Assembly (NCBI GenBank): GCA_949372955.1
Contig: CASIAX010000020.1
Span: 1-56,737, forward strand
DNA: 56,737 nucleotides
Source of the DNA: SGZJ01 sp949372955
GTDB lineage: Bacteria; Bacteroidota; Bacteroidia; Flavobacteriales; Flavobacteriaceae
Direction: 5' to 3'
Shown: one piece after another, positions 36,663 through 45,971 of the stretch
Layout: every line of letters begins with the position of its first letter
Numbering within the stretch: the stretch's first letter is position 1
Position numbers and translations under genes: made by a program
Notes under the pieces: model-generated
What the model saw: the letters and a program-made list of their open reading frames with translations, nothing else
Told to the model about the DNA's origin: nothing
Databases searched by the model: none

Positions 36663-37620
36663 AAGGAAAATTGTTTAAAGACAAATCTTGGATTTTGTTA
36701 TTCTCATCTTTAAAAATTACAAAAACACTAATTTTATTGTTTTTTTGTACAAATAAATTAATTTCATCTAAAGTCATTAAATGCAAAGCGGTAGCATAGG
36801 CATCAGCTTCAATGCAATTGTCAGCAATTACAGTAATACTTAAAATATTAGTTTTGGATGAATACCCAGTTTTTGGATCAATAATGTGAGCATATTTATT
36901 ACCTAAACTATCAATTTTAAATTTCCTATAAACTCCTGATGTAGCCATGGATTTGTCTATCAAATTAAAAGCTTTATAAATCTCGTTCTGTGAGCCATCA
37001 AATGTAGGAGTGTCTAAGCCTACTCTCCAATTTCGGTCATCCGCTAAATTCATACCACTAGATCTAATCTCTCCCCCTACTTCAACTAAAAAATTAGCAA
37101 CATTATTAAATAACAAAAACTCTGAAATCATATCTACACTATAGCCCTTAGCGATAGCATTAAAATCTAAAAAAGAATTCAGAGGTCTACGTAATTTATT
37201 TTCAAAAATTTTAAATTTATCTAATCCAACTAATTTCATTAAACTATCAGTTGAAATATTATTGGTTTTGGGACCAAAATCGAGTGAGTTAACTAATGGA
37301 CCAATAGATGGATCAAAATCTCCACTGGTTTCATAATATATTTTTTTAGATGTATTAAAAACATACTTAAAATGATCATCTAATAAAACTTCTTTGTTAT
37401 TATTTATTTTAGTAATTAAAGAGTTTGAATTGTAGGTTGACATAGACATATCAATGGAATTAAATATGCTGTCAATTTTAACTTTTAATTGTAAATCAAC
37501 TTTAGAAAAATATACAATACTGTAAGTAGTCCCATAGATATCCCCTCTTAAAATAGTTTGCTTATCAGTATTATTTACACAGGAATTAAAAAGAATAAAA
37601 AAAAATAATAGGTAGCGCAT
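36655..37620 (-). CDS. apbE: FAD:protein FMN transferase
   Basis: 321 residues with a lipoprotein signal (FNSC, Cys14), so the enzyme is anchored on the periplasmic face. Family motifs include MSTYNSNS, YETSGDFDPSIGPLVN, LDFNAIAKGYSVD, VEVGGEIRSSG, SMATSGVYRKF and HIIDPKTGY. It transfers FMN from FAD to a Thr of NqrB and NqrC. It is the last gene of the nqr operon and begins directly at the end of the 125-residue gene (1-base overlap), which gives a clear functional tie. Confidence 0.96.
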   Translation of the reverse strand: MRYLLFFFILFNSCVNNTDKQTILRGDIYGTTYSIVYFSKVDLQLKVKIDSIFNSIDMSMSTYNSNSLITKINNNKEVLLDDHFKYVFNTSKKIYYETSGDFDPSIGPLVNSLDFGPKTNNISTDSLMKLVGLDKFKIFENKLRRPLNSFLDFNAIAKGYSVDMISEFLLFNNVANFLVEVGGEIRSSGMNLADDRNWRVGLDTPTFDGSQNEIYKAFNLIDKSMATSGVYRKFKIDSLGNKYAHIIDPKTGYSSKTNILSITVIADNCIEADAYATALHLMTLDEINLFVQKNNKISVFVIFKDENNKIQDLSLNNFPSI

Positions 37621-37997
37621 TAGTTTAAATTGTCATCAATTACTTGAATTCCATTATACTCAATAAAATAATCTTTGTTTAAATATACTGGTTTATTTTT
37701 ATTCTCTGAATTAGCTAATCCTACTCCAGCATAAAGAACCTTTGAATCGTGGGATTTAGCATGTTGCTTAAACTTAGCCATCCAAACTAAGTCATAATTA
37801 TTAGGATTTTCAGGAAGCAAAATAGCTTTTACAATTACGAAATAGTATTGTTTATTTTTATCGATACAGACAAATTGAGGGTTTTTTTTAAGCTTACTAT
37901 TTACAGCTATGAATTCAAAACCTCTAGACTCTAAATCTTTACCAACATGATTCATTGCTAAGTTATGAAGTTCTTGTTTTGAAAGAGGTATATTCAT
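37620..37997 (-). CDS. conserved 125-residue protein of the nqr operon
   Basis: A soluble protein with no signal peptide or membrane helix, encoded 14 bases after nqrF and overlapping apbE by one base. Its order (KDLESRGFEFIAVNSKLKKNPQFVCID, then YYFVIVKAILLPENPN) vaguely recalls the alpha-beta core of PD-(D/E)XK-fold proteins, but catalytic residues are not clear. In public Bacteroidota annotations this gene is often labelled as an nqrF-related protein because of its position, not its sequence. Role unknown; assembly or regulation of Na+-NQR is inference. Confidence 0.78.
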   Translation of the reverse strand: MNIPLSKQELHNLAMNHVGKDLESRGFEFIAVNSKLKKNPQFVCIDKNKQYYFVIVKAILLPENPNNYDLVWMAKFKQHAKSHDSKVLYAGVGLANSENKNKPVYLNKDYFIEYNGIQVIDDNLN

Positions 37998-38011
37998 AGG
38001 AATCTTAAAAT

Positions 38012-39319
38012 TTATCCACCAAAATCGTCAAATCTAATATGCTCATCGGGAATACCAAAATCTTCACCCATTTTTTGTACAGCTTGATTCATTAATGGAG
38101 GTCCACAAAAATAAAGCTCTATATCTTCAGGTGACTCATGACTGCTTAAATAGTTGTCAATAACACAATTGTGTACAAAACCTACAAAACCATCACCCTT
38201 AGCGTCTAAATCTGTTTTAACATTCCAATTATCTTCAGGCATTGGCTCTGATAATGCTAAGTAAAATTTAAAGTTTGGAAAATCTTTTTCTAATTTATAG
38301 AAATGATCTAAGTAGAAAAGCTCTCTTCTTGATCTACCTCCATACCAAAAACTAACCTTACGACCAGTTTGTAAAGTTTTGAAAAGATGATAAAGATGAG
38401 ATCTCATTGGAGCCATTCCTGCCCCACCACCTACATAAAGCATTTCAGAATCAGATTCATTTATAAAAAATTCACCGTAAGGGCCAGAAATAGTAACTTT
38501 ATCACCAGCTTTTTTAGAAAAAATATAAGAAGAAGCTACACCAGGATTAACATCCATCCATCCATTTTTGTTTCTATCCCATGGTGGAGTAGCTATTCTA
38601 ACATTTAACATAATTTCTTTTCCTTCTGCAGGATAAGAAGCCATCGAATAAGCTCTATCTACTAACTCTTTGTTGTTCATAACAAGCGGCCATAAATTAA
38701 ATTTATCCCATTCAGGCTTAAATTTATCAGGTGATTCATGCTCGTCTGGATGGGCCGTTATATCCATATCTGAGAAATTAACTTCTCCTTCTGGAATTTC
38801 AATTTGTATATATCCCCCTGCCTTATATCCCATATCATCAGGAATAGAAACCACAAATTCTTTAATAAATGATGCTACATTATAATTTCTAACGACAGTG
38901 GCTTCGAACTTTTTTATACCAAATACTTCCTCAGGAATACTAATATTCATATCCTGTTTAACTTTAACTTGACATGCTAGTCTAGCACCTGATTTTATTT
39001 CTTTTCTTGTAAAATGAGGTACTTCAGTAGGTAATGCTTCTCCTCCTCCACTGTTAACATGACACTCACACTGAATACATGTACCACCACCACCACAAGC
39101 TGATGGTAAAAATATTTTCTGTGCACCCAAAGTGGTTAGTAAGGTCTCTCCCGAAGCAACCTCAATTTCTTTTTCACCATTAATAGTAATCATTACTGGG
39201 CCAGATGGAGATAATTTTTGCTTAACAAATAAAAGCACACTAATCAATAATAGTGATACAATTAAAAAAGCAATAATTGTAATAAAAACGGTACCTAATG
39301 TTTGTGATGCTAAAATCAT
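38012..39319 (-). CDS. nqrF: Na+-translocating NADH:quinone reductase subunit F
   Basis: 435 residues. One N-terminal membrane helix (about 10-32), a plant-type [2Fe-2S] ferredoxin domain with Cys75, Cys81, Cys84 and Cys116 (CGGGGTCIQC... and ARLACQV), then a ferredoxin-reductase module with FAD-binding RAYSMASYP and NADH-binding YVGGGAGMAPMRSH and ELYFCGPPLM. It accepts electrons from NADH, the entry point of the sodium pump. It follows nqrE with a 1-base gap. Confidence 0.97.
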   Translation of the reverse strand: MILASQTLGTVFITIIAFLIVSLLLISVLLFVKQKLSPSGPVMITINGEKEIEVASGETLLTTLGAQKIFLPSACGGGGTCIQCECHVNSGGGEALPTEVPHFTRKEIKSGARLACQVKVKQDMNISIPEEVFGIKKFEATVVRNYNVASFIKEFVVSIPDDMGYKAGGYIQIEIPEGEVNFSDMDITAHPDEHESPDKFKPEWDKFNLWPLVMNNKELVDRAYSMASYPAEGKEIMLNVRIATPPWDRNKNGWMDVNPGVASSYIFSKKAGDKVTISGPYGEFFINESDSEMLYVGGGAGMAPMRSHLYHLFKTLQTGRKVSFWYGGRSRRELFYLDHFYKLEKDFPNFKFYLALSEPMPEDNWNVKTDLDAKGDGFVGFVHNCVIDNYLSSHESPEDIELYFCGPPLMNQAVQKMGEDFGIPDEHIRFDDFGG

Positions 39320-39320
39320 A

Positions 39321-40046
39321 TTAATTAACTTCTTTTTTGTTTTCTAAAAATAACTCATTGTCTAATTTTTCAACTGCAACATCTGTTACTAACTCAGTAG
39401 TTAGTTCTTTCTTCACATCTTCTTCATCTCCACCAGTTAGCATACCACCAAAACTCATAAAGCCAATAGCCATTAGTCCAGTAATTATAAATGTAATTCC
39501 AAGACCTCTAAGTGGAGCAGGTACATTGGAGTATCTAATTTTTTCTCTAATTGCTGCAATTGCTAAAATTGCTAAAAACCATCCAATACCAGAACCGACT
39601 CCATAGGTCAGTGCTAGAGATAGAGTTGGAATTTCTCTAGATTGCATAAATAAAGAACCACCTAAAATAGCACAATTCACTGCAATTAAAGGCAAGAAAA
39701 TACCAAGTGAGTTATATAAAGATGGACTAAACTTTTCTACTATAATTTCTACTAACTGAACCATAGTAGCTATTGTCGCAATAAACATAATAAAAGACAA
39801 AAAACTTAAGTCATAAATTGCAAAGTCTTCGCTGACCCAAGCCAGTGCACCATCTTGTAAAATGTATTTGTCTAAAAGCCAGTTTAATGGTACAGTAATA
39901 GTTAAAACAAAAATTACTGCAGCTCCTAATCCAACAGCTGTATCAACTTTTTTTGAAACAGCTAAATAAGAGCACATACCTAAAAAGGTAGCAAATACCA
40001 TATTATCAATAAAAATTGATTTAAATAATAATTCTATATACTCCAT
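39321..40046 (-). CDS. nqrE: Na+-NQR subunit E
   Basis: 241 residues with six membrane helices. The Fe ligand Cys are Cys25 (GMCSYLAV) and Cys125 (VNCAILGG), matching the intramembrane iron site made with NqrD. The family is usually about 200 residues; here a soluble tail of roughly 38 acidic and Lys-rich residues follows the last helix (from TGGDEEDVKKE to the end). The membrane part is otherwise regular. Part of nqrABCDEF. Confidence 0.95.
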   Translation of the reverse strand: MEYIELLFKSIFIDNMVFATFLGMCSYLAVSKKVDTAVGLGAAVIFVLTITVPLNWLLDKYILQDGALAWVSEDFAIYDLSFLSFIMFIATIATMVQLVEIIVEKFSPSLYNSLGIFLPLIAVNCAILGGSLFMQSREIPTLSLALTYGVGSGIGWFLAILAIAAIREKIRYSNVPAPLRGLGITFIITGLMAIGFMSFGGMLTGGDEEDVKKELTTELVTDVAVEKLDNELFLENKKEVN

Positions 40047-40061
40047 ATAAATAAATTTTAT

Positions 40062-40706
40062 TTAATCTTCAATTAAATTAGTATTTCTAGATCTTTGAAC
40101 CCATATAATTAATCCTACAACAATCAAGGCCATAGGGGCTAATAACATAAATCCATTATTTTCATAGCCTATACTATATAACCCAGTTTTTTCAATAGAG
40201 TCTCCCAAAACTGCATAACCGAGTAATGTTCCTGAGCCTAATAGTTCTCTGAAAAAACCAACAATAATTAATATAAGCCCATATCCTAATGCATTACCAA
40301 TTCCATCTAAGAAAGATCTCCATGCTCCATTTGCTAGGGCAAAAGCTTCAAAACGACCCATGATAATACAATTTGTTATAATAAGGCCAATAAAGGCACC
40401 TAGCTCCTTACTTAAAGAATATGAGTAAGCTTTTAAAACTTGATCCACAACAATTACTAATGCAGCTACTACTGTAAGCTGGACGATAATTCTGATTTTA
40501 GATGGTATTATATTTCTAATTAATGAGATAACAACATTACCAGCACCCATAACAAATATTACAGAAACAGCCATTACTATAGATGCTTTTAACTCTGCAG
40601 TAATAGCTAAAGCTGAGCATATTCCTAAAACTTGTATAGTAATAGGGTTGTCATCCGATAATGGATCAGATATTAATTTACTGTCTTTACTTGATAATAA
40701 ACCCAT
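40062..40706 (-). CDS. nqrD: Na+-NQR subunit D
   Basis: 214 residues, six membrane helices. Cys30 (VLGICSALA) and Cys113 (TNCIIMGR) are the ligands of the intramembrane Fe centre shared with NqrE, in inverted-repeat topology. Three bases after nqrC; nqrE follows after 15 bases. It contributes to electron transfer across the membrane. Confidence 0.96.
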   Translation of the reverse strand: MGLLSSKDSKLISDPLSDDNPITIQVLGICSALAITAELKASIVMAVSVIFVMGAGNVVISLIRNIIPSKIRIIVQLTVVAALVIVVDQVLKAYSYSLSKELGAFIGLIITNCIIMGRFEAFALANGAWRSFLDGIGNALGYGLILIIVGFFRELLGSGTLLGYAVLGDSIEKTGLYSIGYENNGFMLLAPMALIVVGLIIWVQRSRNTNLIED

Positions 40707-40709
40707 ATA

Positions 40710-41465
40710 CTAGTTAGTTTTTAAATTTTCAAAATATGATTGATACAATCTCAGATCATTCTTTATCATAGCTGAAACACCATCTCCTGTGATTGTCGCA
40801 CCTGCTATAGCATCAACTTCATTATCATATTTAATTTTATTTGTTGGATCAGAATTACTTTTTGAAACAGTAATACCTTTAAAAATACCATTTTCATCAA
40901 GTAGATGTTCTCCGATAAAGTCGTCCATGAAAAATCTCTGTTTGATATTCGCACCTAATCCCGCAGTCTCAGCTTTATGATCAAAATAAGCACCTTGGAC
41001 TATCATATTTTCATCAATAGCAACATACGCCCAGATAGCATCCCACAAACCTATCCCTCTAATTGGAGCGATATAATATGTTTTACCTTCTTTTTCACCA
41101 ATAAATAATGGCAATTGACGTTTTTCTCCAGCCTTCGCTTTTGTTTGTTCTTTTTTGATATCTATTAAATAAGCATCATTGTTCTCAACGATATCCAAAT
41201 CACCAGTGATTACAATTTGTTTTTTTATGTATTTTGAAAATTCACTAGCAACTTTACTAGCCTCAATAAATGCAACATTGCCCTTTCCTTCATTTTCATG
41301 TACGCCCATTGCGTACAATATATTTTGTTGTTTTTCTATTCTTTTGTTCTCATTAATCTTCGGTTTTAATGAAGAAGCAACAAAAGCTAATAATGAACCA
41401 ACAACAACTACCATCCCAGTAGCAAAGAGTAATGTGTATAAGTTTTTATCTGTTCTTTTTTCCAT
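40710..41465 (-). CDS. nqrC: Na+-NQR subunit C
   Basis: 251 residues: one N-terminal membrane helix, then a periplasmic FMN-binding domain. The flavinylation motif is AGATIT within residues 221-226, so Thr224 is the expected FMN-carrying residue, close to the corresponding site (Thr225) in Vibrio cholerae. PIRGIGLWDAIWAYVAI and HKAETAGLGANI are family signatures. Two bases after nqrB. Confidence 0.96.
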   Translation of the reverse strand: MEKRTDKNLYTLLFATGMVVVVGSLLAFVASSLKPKINENKRIEKQQNILYAMGVHENEGKGNVAFIEASKVASEFSKYIKKQIVITGDLDIVENNDAYLIDIKKEQTKAKAGEKRQLPLFIGEKEGKTYYIAPIRGIGLWDAIWAYVAIDENMIVQGAYFDHKAETAGLGANIKQRFFMDDFIGEHLLDENGIFKGITVSKSNSDPTNKIKYDNEVDAIAGATITGDGVSAMIKNDLRLYQSYFENLKTN

Positions 41466-41467
41466 TA

Positions 41468-42679
41468 TTAAGCAGTTTTAGTTTTCATTCTATTCAATCT
41501 ACTATTAACGTTTCCTTTTACAACATAATGGTCAATAGTTGGGGCAAAGACATTCATTAATAAAATCGCTAAAAATACACCCTCGGGATATGCAGGATTA
41601 AATACGCGAATCATAATGGATATAAAACCAATTAAAAACCCATAAATAAATTTCCCTTTATTCGTTTGTGACGCACTAACTGGATCAGTAGCCATAAATA
41701 CAGCTCCAAATAAAATACTTCCTATTAATAAATGTTGCCAGTAAGGAACACTCATTAAACCATAAAACTTACTTGACTCTCCAATTACACCAGTATCTAT
41801 AACAAGATTAAATATTAGTCCCATTACTAATGCACCTAATATTGTGCTAAGAATTATTCTCCAACTACCAATCTTTGTAAAGATTAGAATAAGAGCACCA
41901 AATATTATTAATAATTTAGATGTTTCACCAACAGAACCAGGAATAAAACCATAAAACATTTCAGATAGAGAATAAATAATCTCTTGGTTTTGAGCATAAC
42001 TACCTAAGATGGTTTCACCAGAAATTGCCTCAGCAGTACCAGTTCTTTCGACTGCTTGGTGTACCCAGACCTTATCACCACTCATCCAAGTTGGATAAGC
42101 AAAAAACAAAAATGCTCGTATAGTTAAAGCTGGGTTTAGAATATTCATCCCTGTCCCTCCAAAAACTTCCTTACCAATAACAACTCCAAATATTACAGCT
42201 ACAGCTAACATCCATAGAGGAATATCAATTGGAACAATAAGTGGAACTAACATACCTGTAACTAAATAACCCTCTTCAACTTCATGCCCCTTAATAACTG
42301 CAAATAAAAATTCTACAGCTAAACCAACGGCATAAGAAACTATTACTAAGGGAAGAACAGTTATTGCGCCAAGAATAAGATTATCCCAAGTAATAAAGTT
42401 TCCAAGTAAAGAGACCTCTCTAACAATACCATTAGCAGCGTCAACAGCTCTGTAATGCTGATATCCAGCATTGAACATACCAAATATTAGGCAAGGAACT
42501 AATGATAAAATTACTGTATTCATTGTTCTTTTTAAATCATCAGCTGCTTTAATATGAGTACCTCCGTGAGTTACTTCGTTGGGTAGGTATAAAAATGTGT
42601 GAAGAGCATTAAACGCAGGGGCCATTTTCTGACCTTTATACTTTTCTTTTAGATTATGTAATGTTGATTTTAATCCCAT
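41468..42679 (-). CDS. nqrB: Na+-NQR subunit B
   Basis: 403 residues with about ten membrane helices, the main Na+ channel subunit. TGMLVPLIVPIDIPLWMLAVAV and FGGTGMNILNPALTIRAF are conserved. The expected covalent FMN Thr is in the segment EAISGETILG, Thr223. The usual ApbE motif is SGAT preceded by an Asp; here SGET without the Asp, so modification may be less standard. Three bases after nqrA. Confidence 0.95.
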   Translation of the reverse strand: MGLKSTLHNLKEKYKGQKMAPAFNALHTFLYLPNEVTHGGTHIKAADDLKRTMNTVILSLVPCLIFGMFNAGYQHYRAVDAANGIVREVSLLGNFITWDNLILGAITVLPLVIVSYAVGLAVEFLFAVIKGHEVEEGYLVTGMLVPLIVPIDIPLWMLAVAVIFGVVIGKEVFGGTGMNILNPALTIRAFLFFAYPTWMSGDKVWVHQAVERTGTAEAISGETILGSYAQNQEIIYSLSEMFYGFIPGSVGETSKLLIIFGALILIFTKIGSWRIILSTILGALVMGLIFNLVIDTGVIGESSKFYGLMSVPYWQHLLIGSILFGAVFMATDPVSASQTNKGKFIYGFLIGFISIMIRVFNPAYPEGVFLAILLMNVFAPTIDHYVVKGNVNSRLNRMKTKTA

Positions 42680-42682
42680 GAA

Positions 42683-44035
42683 TTATCCTATTTCTTTTTT
42701 CATTAAGTCTAAACCTTCTCTAATTATTTTTTGATGAGGTTGTTTAGACACGCATACAAACTCTGTTAAAGCAAAATCCTCCGGGGCAACTTCATACATG
42801 CCCAAAACTTCCATTTCATCTAAATCTTTATACATACATGCCTTGAGTATATGCATTGGATAAATATCTAAAGGAAAAACCTTTTCATATGTTCCGGTAG
42901 TTACAAAAGCCCTATGTTCACCATTAGTGTTAGTGGTTAAATCAAATTTTTTGTTTGGAAATAACCAAGAAAAAGTTAGTGCTCTAGAAACTGAAACTTT
43001 ATCAAATACTGGCTTTGTCCAACCAAATAACTCATAGTCATCTCCTTCAGGAATTACAGTAACAGAATTACTGTAATAATCTAAATAACCATTTGAATCA
43101 ACTTTTTTACCTGATAATATATTCCCAGAAATTACTCTATTATTATCACTTTTATTAACTCCTTTGTTACTTATGATAGATTCAATTTCACATCCAATCA
43201 AAGCATTAAAATATCTAGGGCTATGAACTGAGGATCCTGAAAGTGATAATATTCTTTCAGCATTAAACTCACCAGTTAAAATCATATTACCAATAATAAC
43301 TAAATCTTGAGCAGAAATTGTCCAAACCGATTCCCCTTTGTTAATAGGATCAACTTTATTAATTAAAGTACCTACATTACCAGAGGGATGTGGACCTGAA
43401 ACATTGTATATATCAATATTTTTTAAATCTCTAAAAATAGATTTTGAAGATTTTTCTAGAGAAACATTAACCTTACCCTCAGTTAACTTATCTAAAACAC
43501 TTACAGCTGCTTGTATTTCATTTTTACGATCTTTTAGTGTGAAATCTAAATTTGCAGTAAGAGGGGCAGAAGAATAACCTGAAATGAATATAGATTTTGG
43601 AGCAGACTTATAATTAGCAATTATATCATAAGGTCTTTGTTTAATAAAAGACCAACAACCGGTACTAAGTAAGAAATCTAATATTTTTTCACGTGAGGAA
43701 TCATTTTCTAATTTCCCAGAATTTTTAAAAACTTGTTTTTTGTCTGCTAAAATTTTTACAGAAAGAATTTTTCTTTTTTCACCTCTAATAATATCAACAA
43801 TTTCTCCAGAAACAGGTGAAGCAAACTTCAAAACTTCATCGGATTTATCATAAAATAATATATCTCCAGCTAAAATTTTGTCAGAAACTCTTACGTTAAG
43901 TTTAGGATTAATTCCATGAAAATCAGTTGGTTGAATTGAGTAAAATTTACTCATTAACGCAGGCTCTAATATTTTTTCGGCTTCACCTACAAGGTTGATA
44001 TCTAAACCTTTTTTTATATGAATGTCATTTGACAT
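42683..44035 (-). CDS. nqrA: Na+-NQR subunit A
   Basis: 450 residues, the soluble cytoplasmic subunit and first gene of the operon. Family features include an N-terminal barrel-sandwich part (PKLNVRVSDKILAGDILFYDKS, FASPVSGEIVDIIRGEKR), VSGPHPSGNVGTLINKVDPIN and the C-terminal CVSKQPHQKIIREGLDLM. It closes the cytoplasmic side and was once considered the quinone site. The start gives a clean N-terminus MSNDIHIKKGLDINLVG. Confidence 0.96.
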   Translation of the reverse strand: MSNDIHIKKGLDINLVGEAEKILEPALMSKFYSIQPTDFHGINPKLNVRVSDKILAGDILFYDKSDEVLKFASPVSGEIVDIIRGEKRKILSVKILADKKQVFKNSGKLENDSSREKILDFLLSTGCWSFIKQRPYDIIANYKSAPKSIFISGYSSAPLTANLDFTLKDRKNEIQAAVSVLDKLTEGKVNVSLEKSSKSIFRDLKNIDIYNVSGPHPSGNVGTLINKVDPINKGESVWTISAQDLVIIGNMILTGEFNAERILSLSGSSVHSPRYFNALIGCEIESIISNKGVNKSDNNRVISGNILSGKKVDSNGYLDYYSNSVTVIPEGDDYELFGWTKPVFDKVSVSRALTFSWLFPNKKFDLTTNTNGEHRAFVTTGTYEKVFPLDIYPMHILKACMYKDLDEMEVLGMYEVAPEDFALTEFVCVSKQPHQKIIREGLDLMKKEIG

Positions 44036-44070
44036 AGTAAGAATGTGAATTTAGTCGTTTAAAATCGCTG

Positions 44071-44078
44071 CAAAAATA
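44071..44078 (-). promoter_or_regulatory. -7 promoter element of the nqr operon
   Basis: TATTTTTG on the minus strand fits TAnnTTTG and lies 35 bases before the nqrA ATG, leaving a short leader for the eight-gene unit nqrABCDEF-125aa-apbE. Confidence 0.42.
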
Positions 44079-44188
44079 CAAATTAATATTATAGTTATCA
44101 TAATGTTTTGATCATAAATTTTTGATTATTTTTACAAAAAAACTACATTATTAGATATAAATAATTATCATTAATTAAGCCTTATAAA

Positions 44189-45433
44189 ATGTATAAATCA
44201 ATATTAGTAATAATTCTGAGTTTAATTTGTCAAATTTCTGTTAGATCCCAGGTAATTAAAGAGGTATACCCCCCAGAATTTGTAAAAAGTATTATTGTTA
44301 AAAGCGAGTCTAGACAAATTGAATTTCCTGTAATTCGTTTAAACAATTCTTTTTCTCTTGAGTTTGATGTTTTAAATGGATATGAAGAAGATTATTATTA
44401 CAAAGTAGATCATTACAATTTTGATTGGACGAAATCTCAATTATCAAAATCAGAATATTTAAAAGGATACGATAATACTAAAATACAGAATTACAAGAAT
44501 TCGTTTAACACATACCAAATTTACAGTCATTACGAACTAAATCTTCCTAATAAAAATACTAAAATCATAAAGTCTGGAAATTATATCATTTCAGTATTTA
44601 ACGATTATGAAGAAATAATTTTTAGTAAAAAAATTGTGATATATGAGGCATTGTCTAGTGTTAAAATTGGCATTTTTAGAGATAGAGATTTAAGTTATAT
44701 AGACAAAAAACAAGTAGTTCAATTTGAGATAATAGCATCAAAAATTAATAATCCAAAAAAAACAATAAAGACATTAATTATTCAGAATAATAACCTAAAC
44801 CAATCTATAAGTGATTTAAAACCGCAATATACAATTGGAAATAAACTAATTTACAAATACAATTCAAAGGCTAGCTTTAATGGCGGAAACGAATTTTTAT
44901 ATTTTGAAAATAAAAATATTAGAGGCTCAGATTTAAATATTAGGACATTTGATCTTAAAGATATTTATCATAATTATTTGTATCCTGACACACCAAGAAA
45001 TAGTAGTACGTACTCATATAACCCAGACATTAACGGTAACTTTTTAGTTACAGCAGTAGATGCTCAAGATGTCGATATTGAAGCGGATTATGTAGTCGTT
45101 CATTTTTATTTAAATATTGATAAGTTAGATAACAATAAGTCTATTTATGTCTCTGGAAATTTTAACGGGTATCAATTAAGCGACACCAATAAAATGAGTT
45201 ATAATAGTTTTAAAAACAGCTACGAAGCTAAATTAAAACTAAAACAAGGTTTTTACAACTACAAATACTCTGTTTTGGATGGTGAAAATATGTTAGAAAG
45301 TGGTTTTATTAGTGGTAATTTTGATGAAACAGAAAACAATTACAAAGTTATTGTTTATTACCGCGATTTTGGTTCAAGATATGATAGAGTTATCGGGTTT
45401 AATCAAATTAACTCGGTAAATATAAATAACTAA
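44189..45433 (+). CDS. type IX secretion system plug protein (DUF5103)
   Basis: 414 residues with a signal peptide (about 1-20, ending at ISVRSQ). It matches DUF5103/T9SS plug: VIKEVYPPEFVKSIIV, YYYKVDHYNFDWTKSQLSKSEYLKGYDN, FLYFENKNIRGSDLNI, YNPDINGNFLVTA and the C-terminal early-set domain with YVSGNFNGYQL. In Flavobacterium johnsoniae the plug closes the periplasmic side of the SprA translocon. It ties the window to T9SS; other T9SS components are absent here. Divergent from nqrA with about 150 bases between; apaG follows after 86 bases. Confidence 0.88.
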   Translation: MYKSILVIILSLICQISVRSQVIKEVYPPEFVKSIIVKSESRQIEFPVIRLNNSFSLEFDVLNGYEEDYYYKVDHYNFDWTKSQLSKSEYLKGYDNTKIQNYKNSFNTYQIYSHYELNLPNKNTKIIKSGNYIISVFNDYEEIIFSKKIVIYEALSSVKIGIFRDRDLSYIDKKQVVQFEIIASKINNPKKTIKTLIIQNNNLNQSISDLKPQYTIGNKLIYKYNSKASFNGGNEFLYFENKNIRGSDLNIRTFDLKDIYHNYLYPDTPRNSSTYSYNPDINGNFLVTAVDAQDVDIEADYVVVHFYLNIDKLDNNKSIYVSGNFNGYQLSDTNKMSYNSFKNSYEAKLKLKQGFYNYKYSVLDGENMLESGFISGNFDETENNYKVIVYYRDFGSRYDRVIGFNQINSVNINN

Positions 45434-45519
45434 CAAAATTGGTTTTATTAAATTTTAAACTACCAAAAATCATTTTTTTTTAATTACTTTTAATACATAA
45501 TAAAATTTATCCACCAACA

Positions 45520-45906
45520 ATGGTACAACAAGTTACAAGAGGCATAAAGATTGAAGTAAAACAAAATTTTGAAGGTACTTTTTATAAGAACCATAAAATT
45601 CATTTCGCCTTTGGCTATATTGTTTCTATAGAAAACAGAAGTAAAGATACTGTTCAGCTAAATTCTAGGCATTGGACAATTTTAGACTCATTAAACAGAG
45701 ATGAAAATATTGATGGTGAGGGAGTTATCGGAAAAAAACCTGTTCTTAATCCCGGTGAAACACATGTATACAATTCTGGGTGTTTATTACTATCTCCTTT
45801 TGGGTCTATGAAAGGTCACTACAAAATGATAGATCTAGCTACTACTAGAAAGTTCAACGTGACAATACCTTCATTTAAATTAAGCGCCCCTTTTGCTCTT
45901 AATTAA
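45520..45906 (+). CDS. apaG: ApaG domain protein
   Basis: 128 residues: an Fn3-like ApaG fold with HFAFGYIVSIENRSKDTVQLNSRHWTI, GEGVIGKKPVLNPGETHVYNSGC and PFGSMKGHYKM. Named after Salmonella CorD (Co2+/Mg2+ efflux), but the family's biochemical role is unclear; some members bind pyrophosphate. It sits between the plug gene and pruA, an order common in flavobacteria. Complete length and motifs. Confidence 0.93.
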   Translation: MVQQVTRGIKIEVKQNFEGTFYKNHKIHFAFGYIVSIENRSKDTVQLNSRHWTILDSLNRDENIDGEGVIGKKPVLNPGETHVYNSGCLLLSPFGSMKGHYKMIDLATTRKFNVTIPSFKLSAPFALN

Positions 45907-45971
45907 TTTTCTTTAATTTTTTTTATGATTATCTTCGCTTAGTTATATAATTAACCTATAAATATTTTTCG

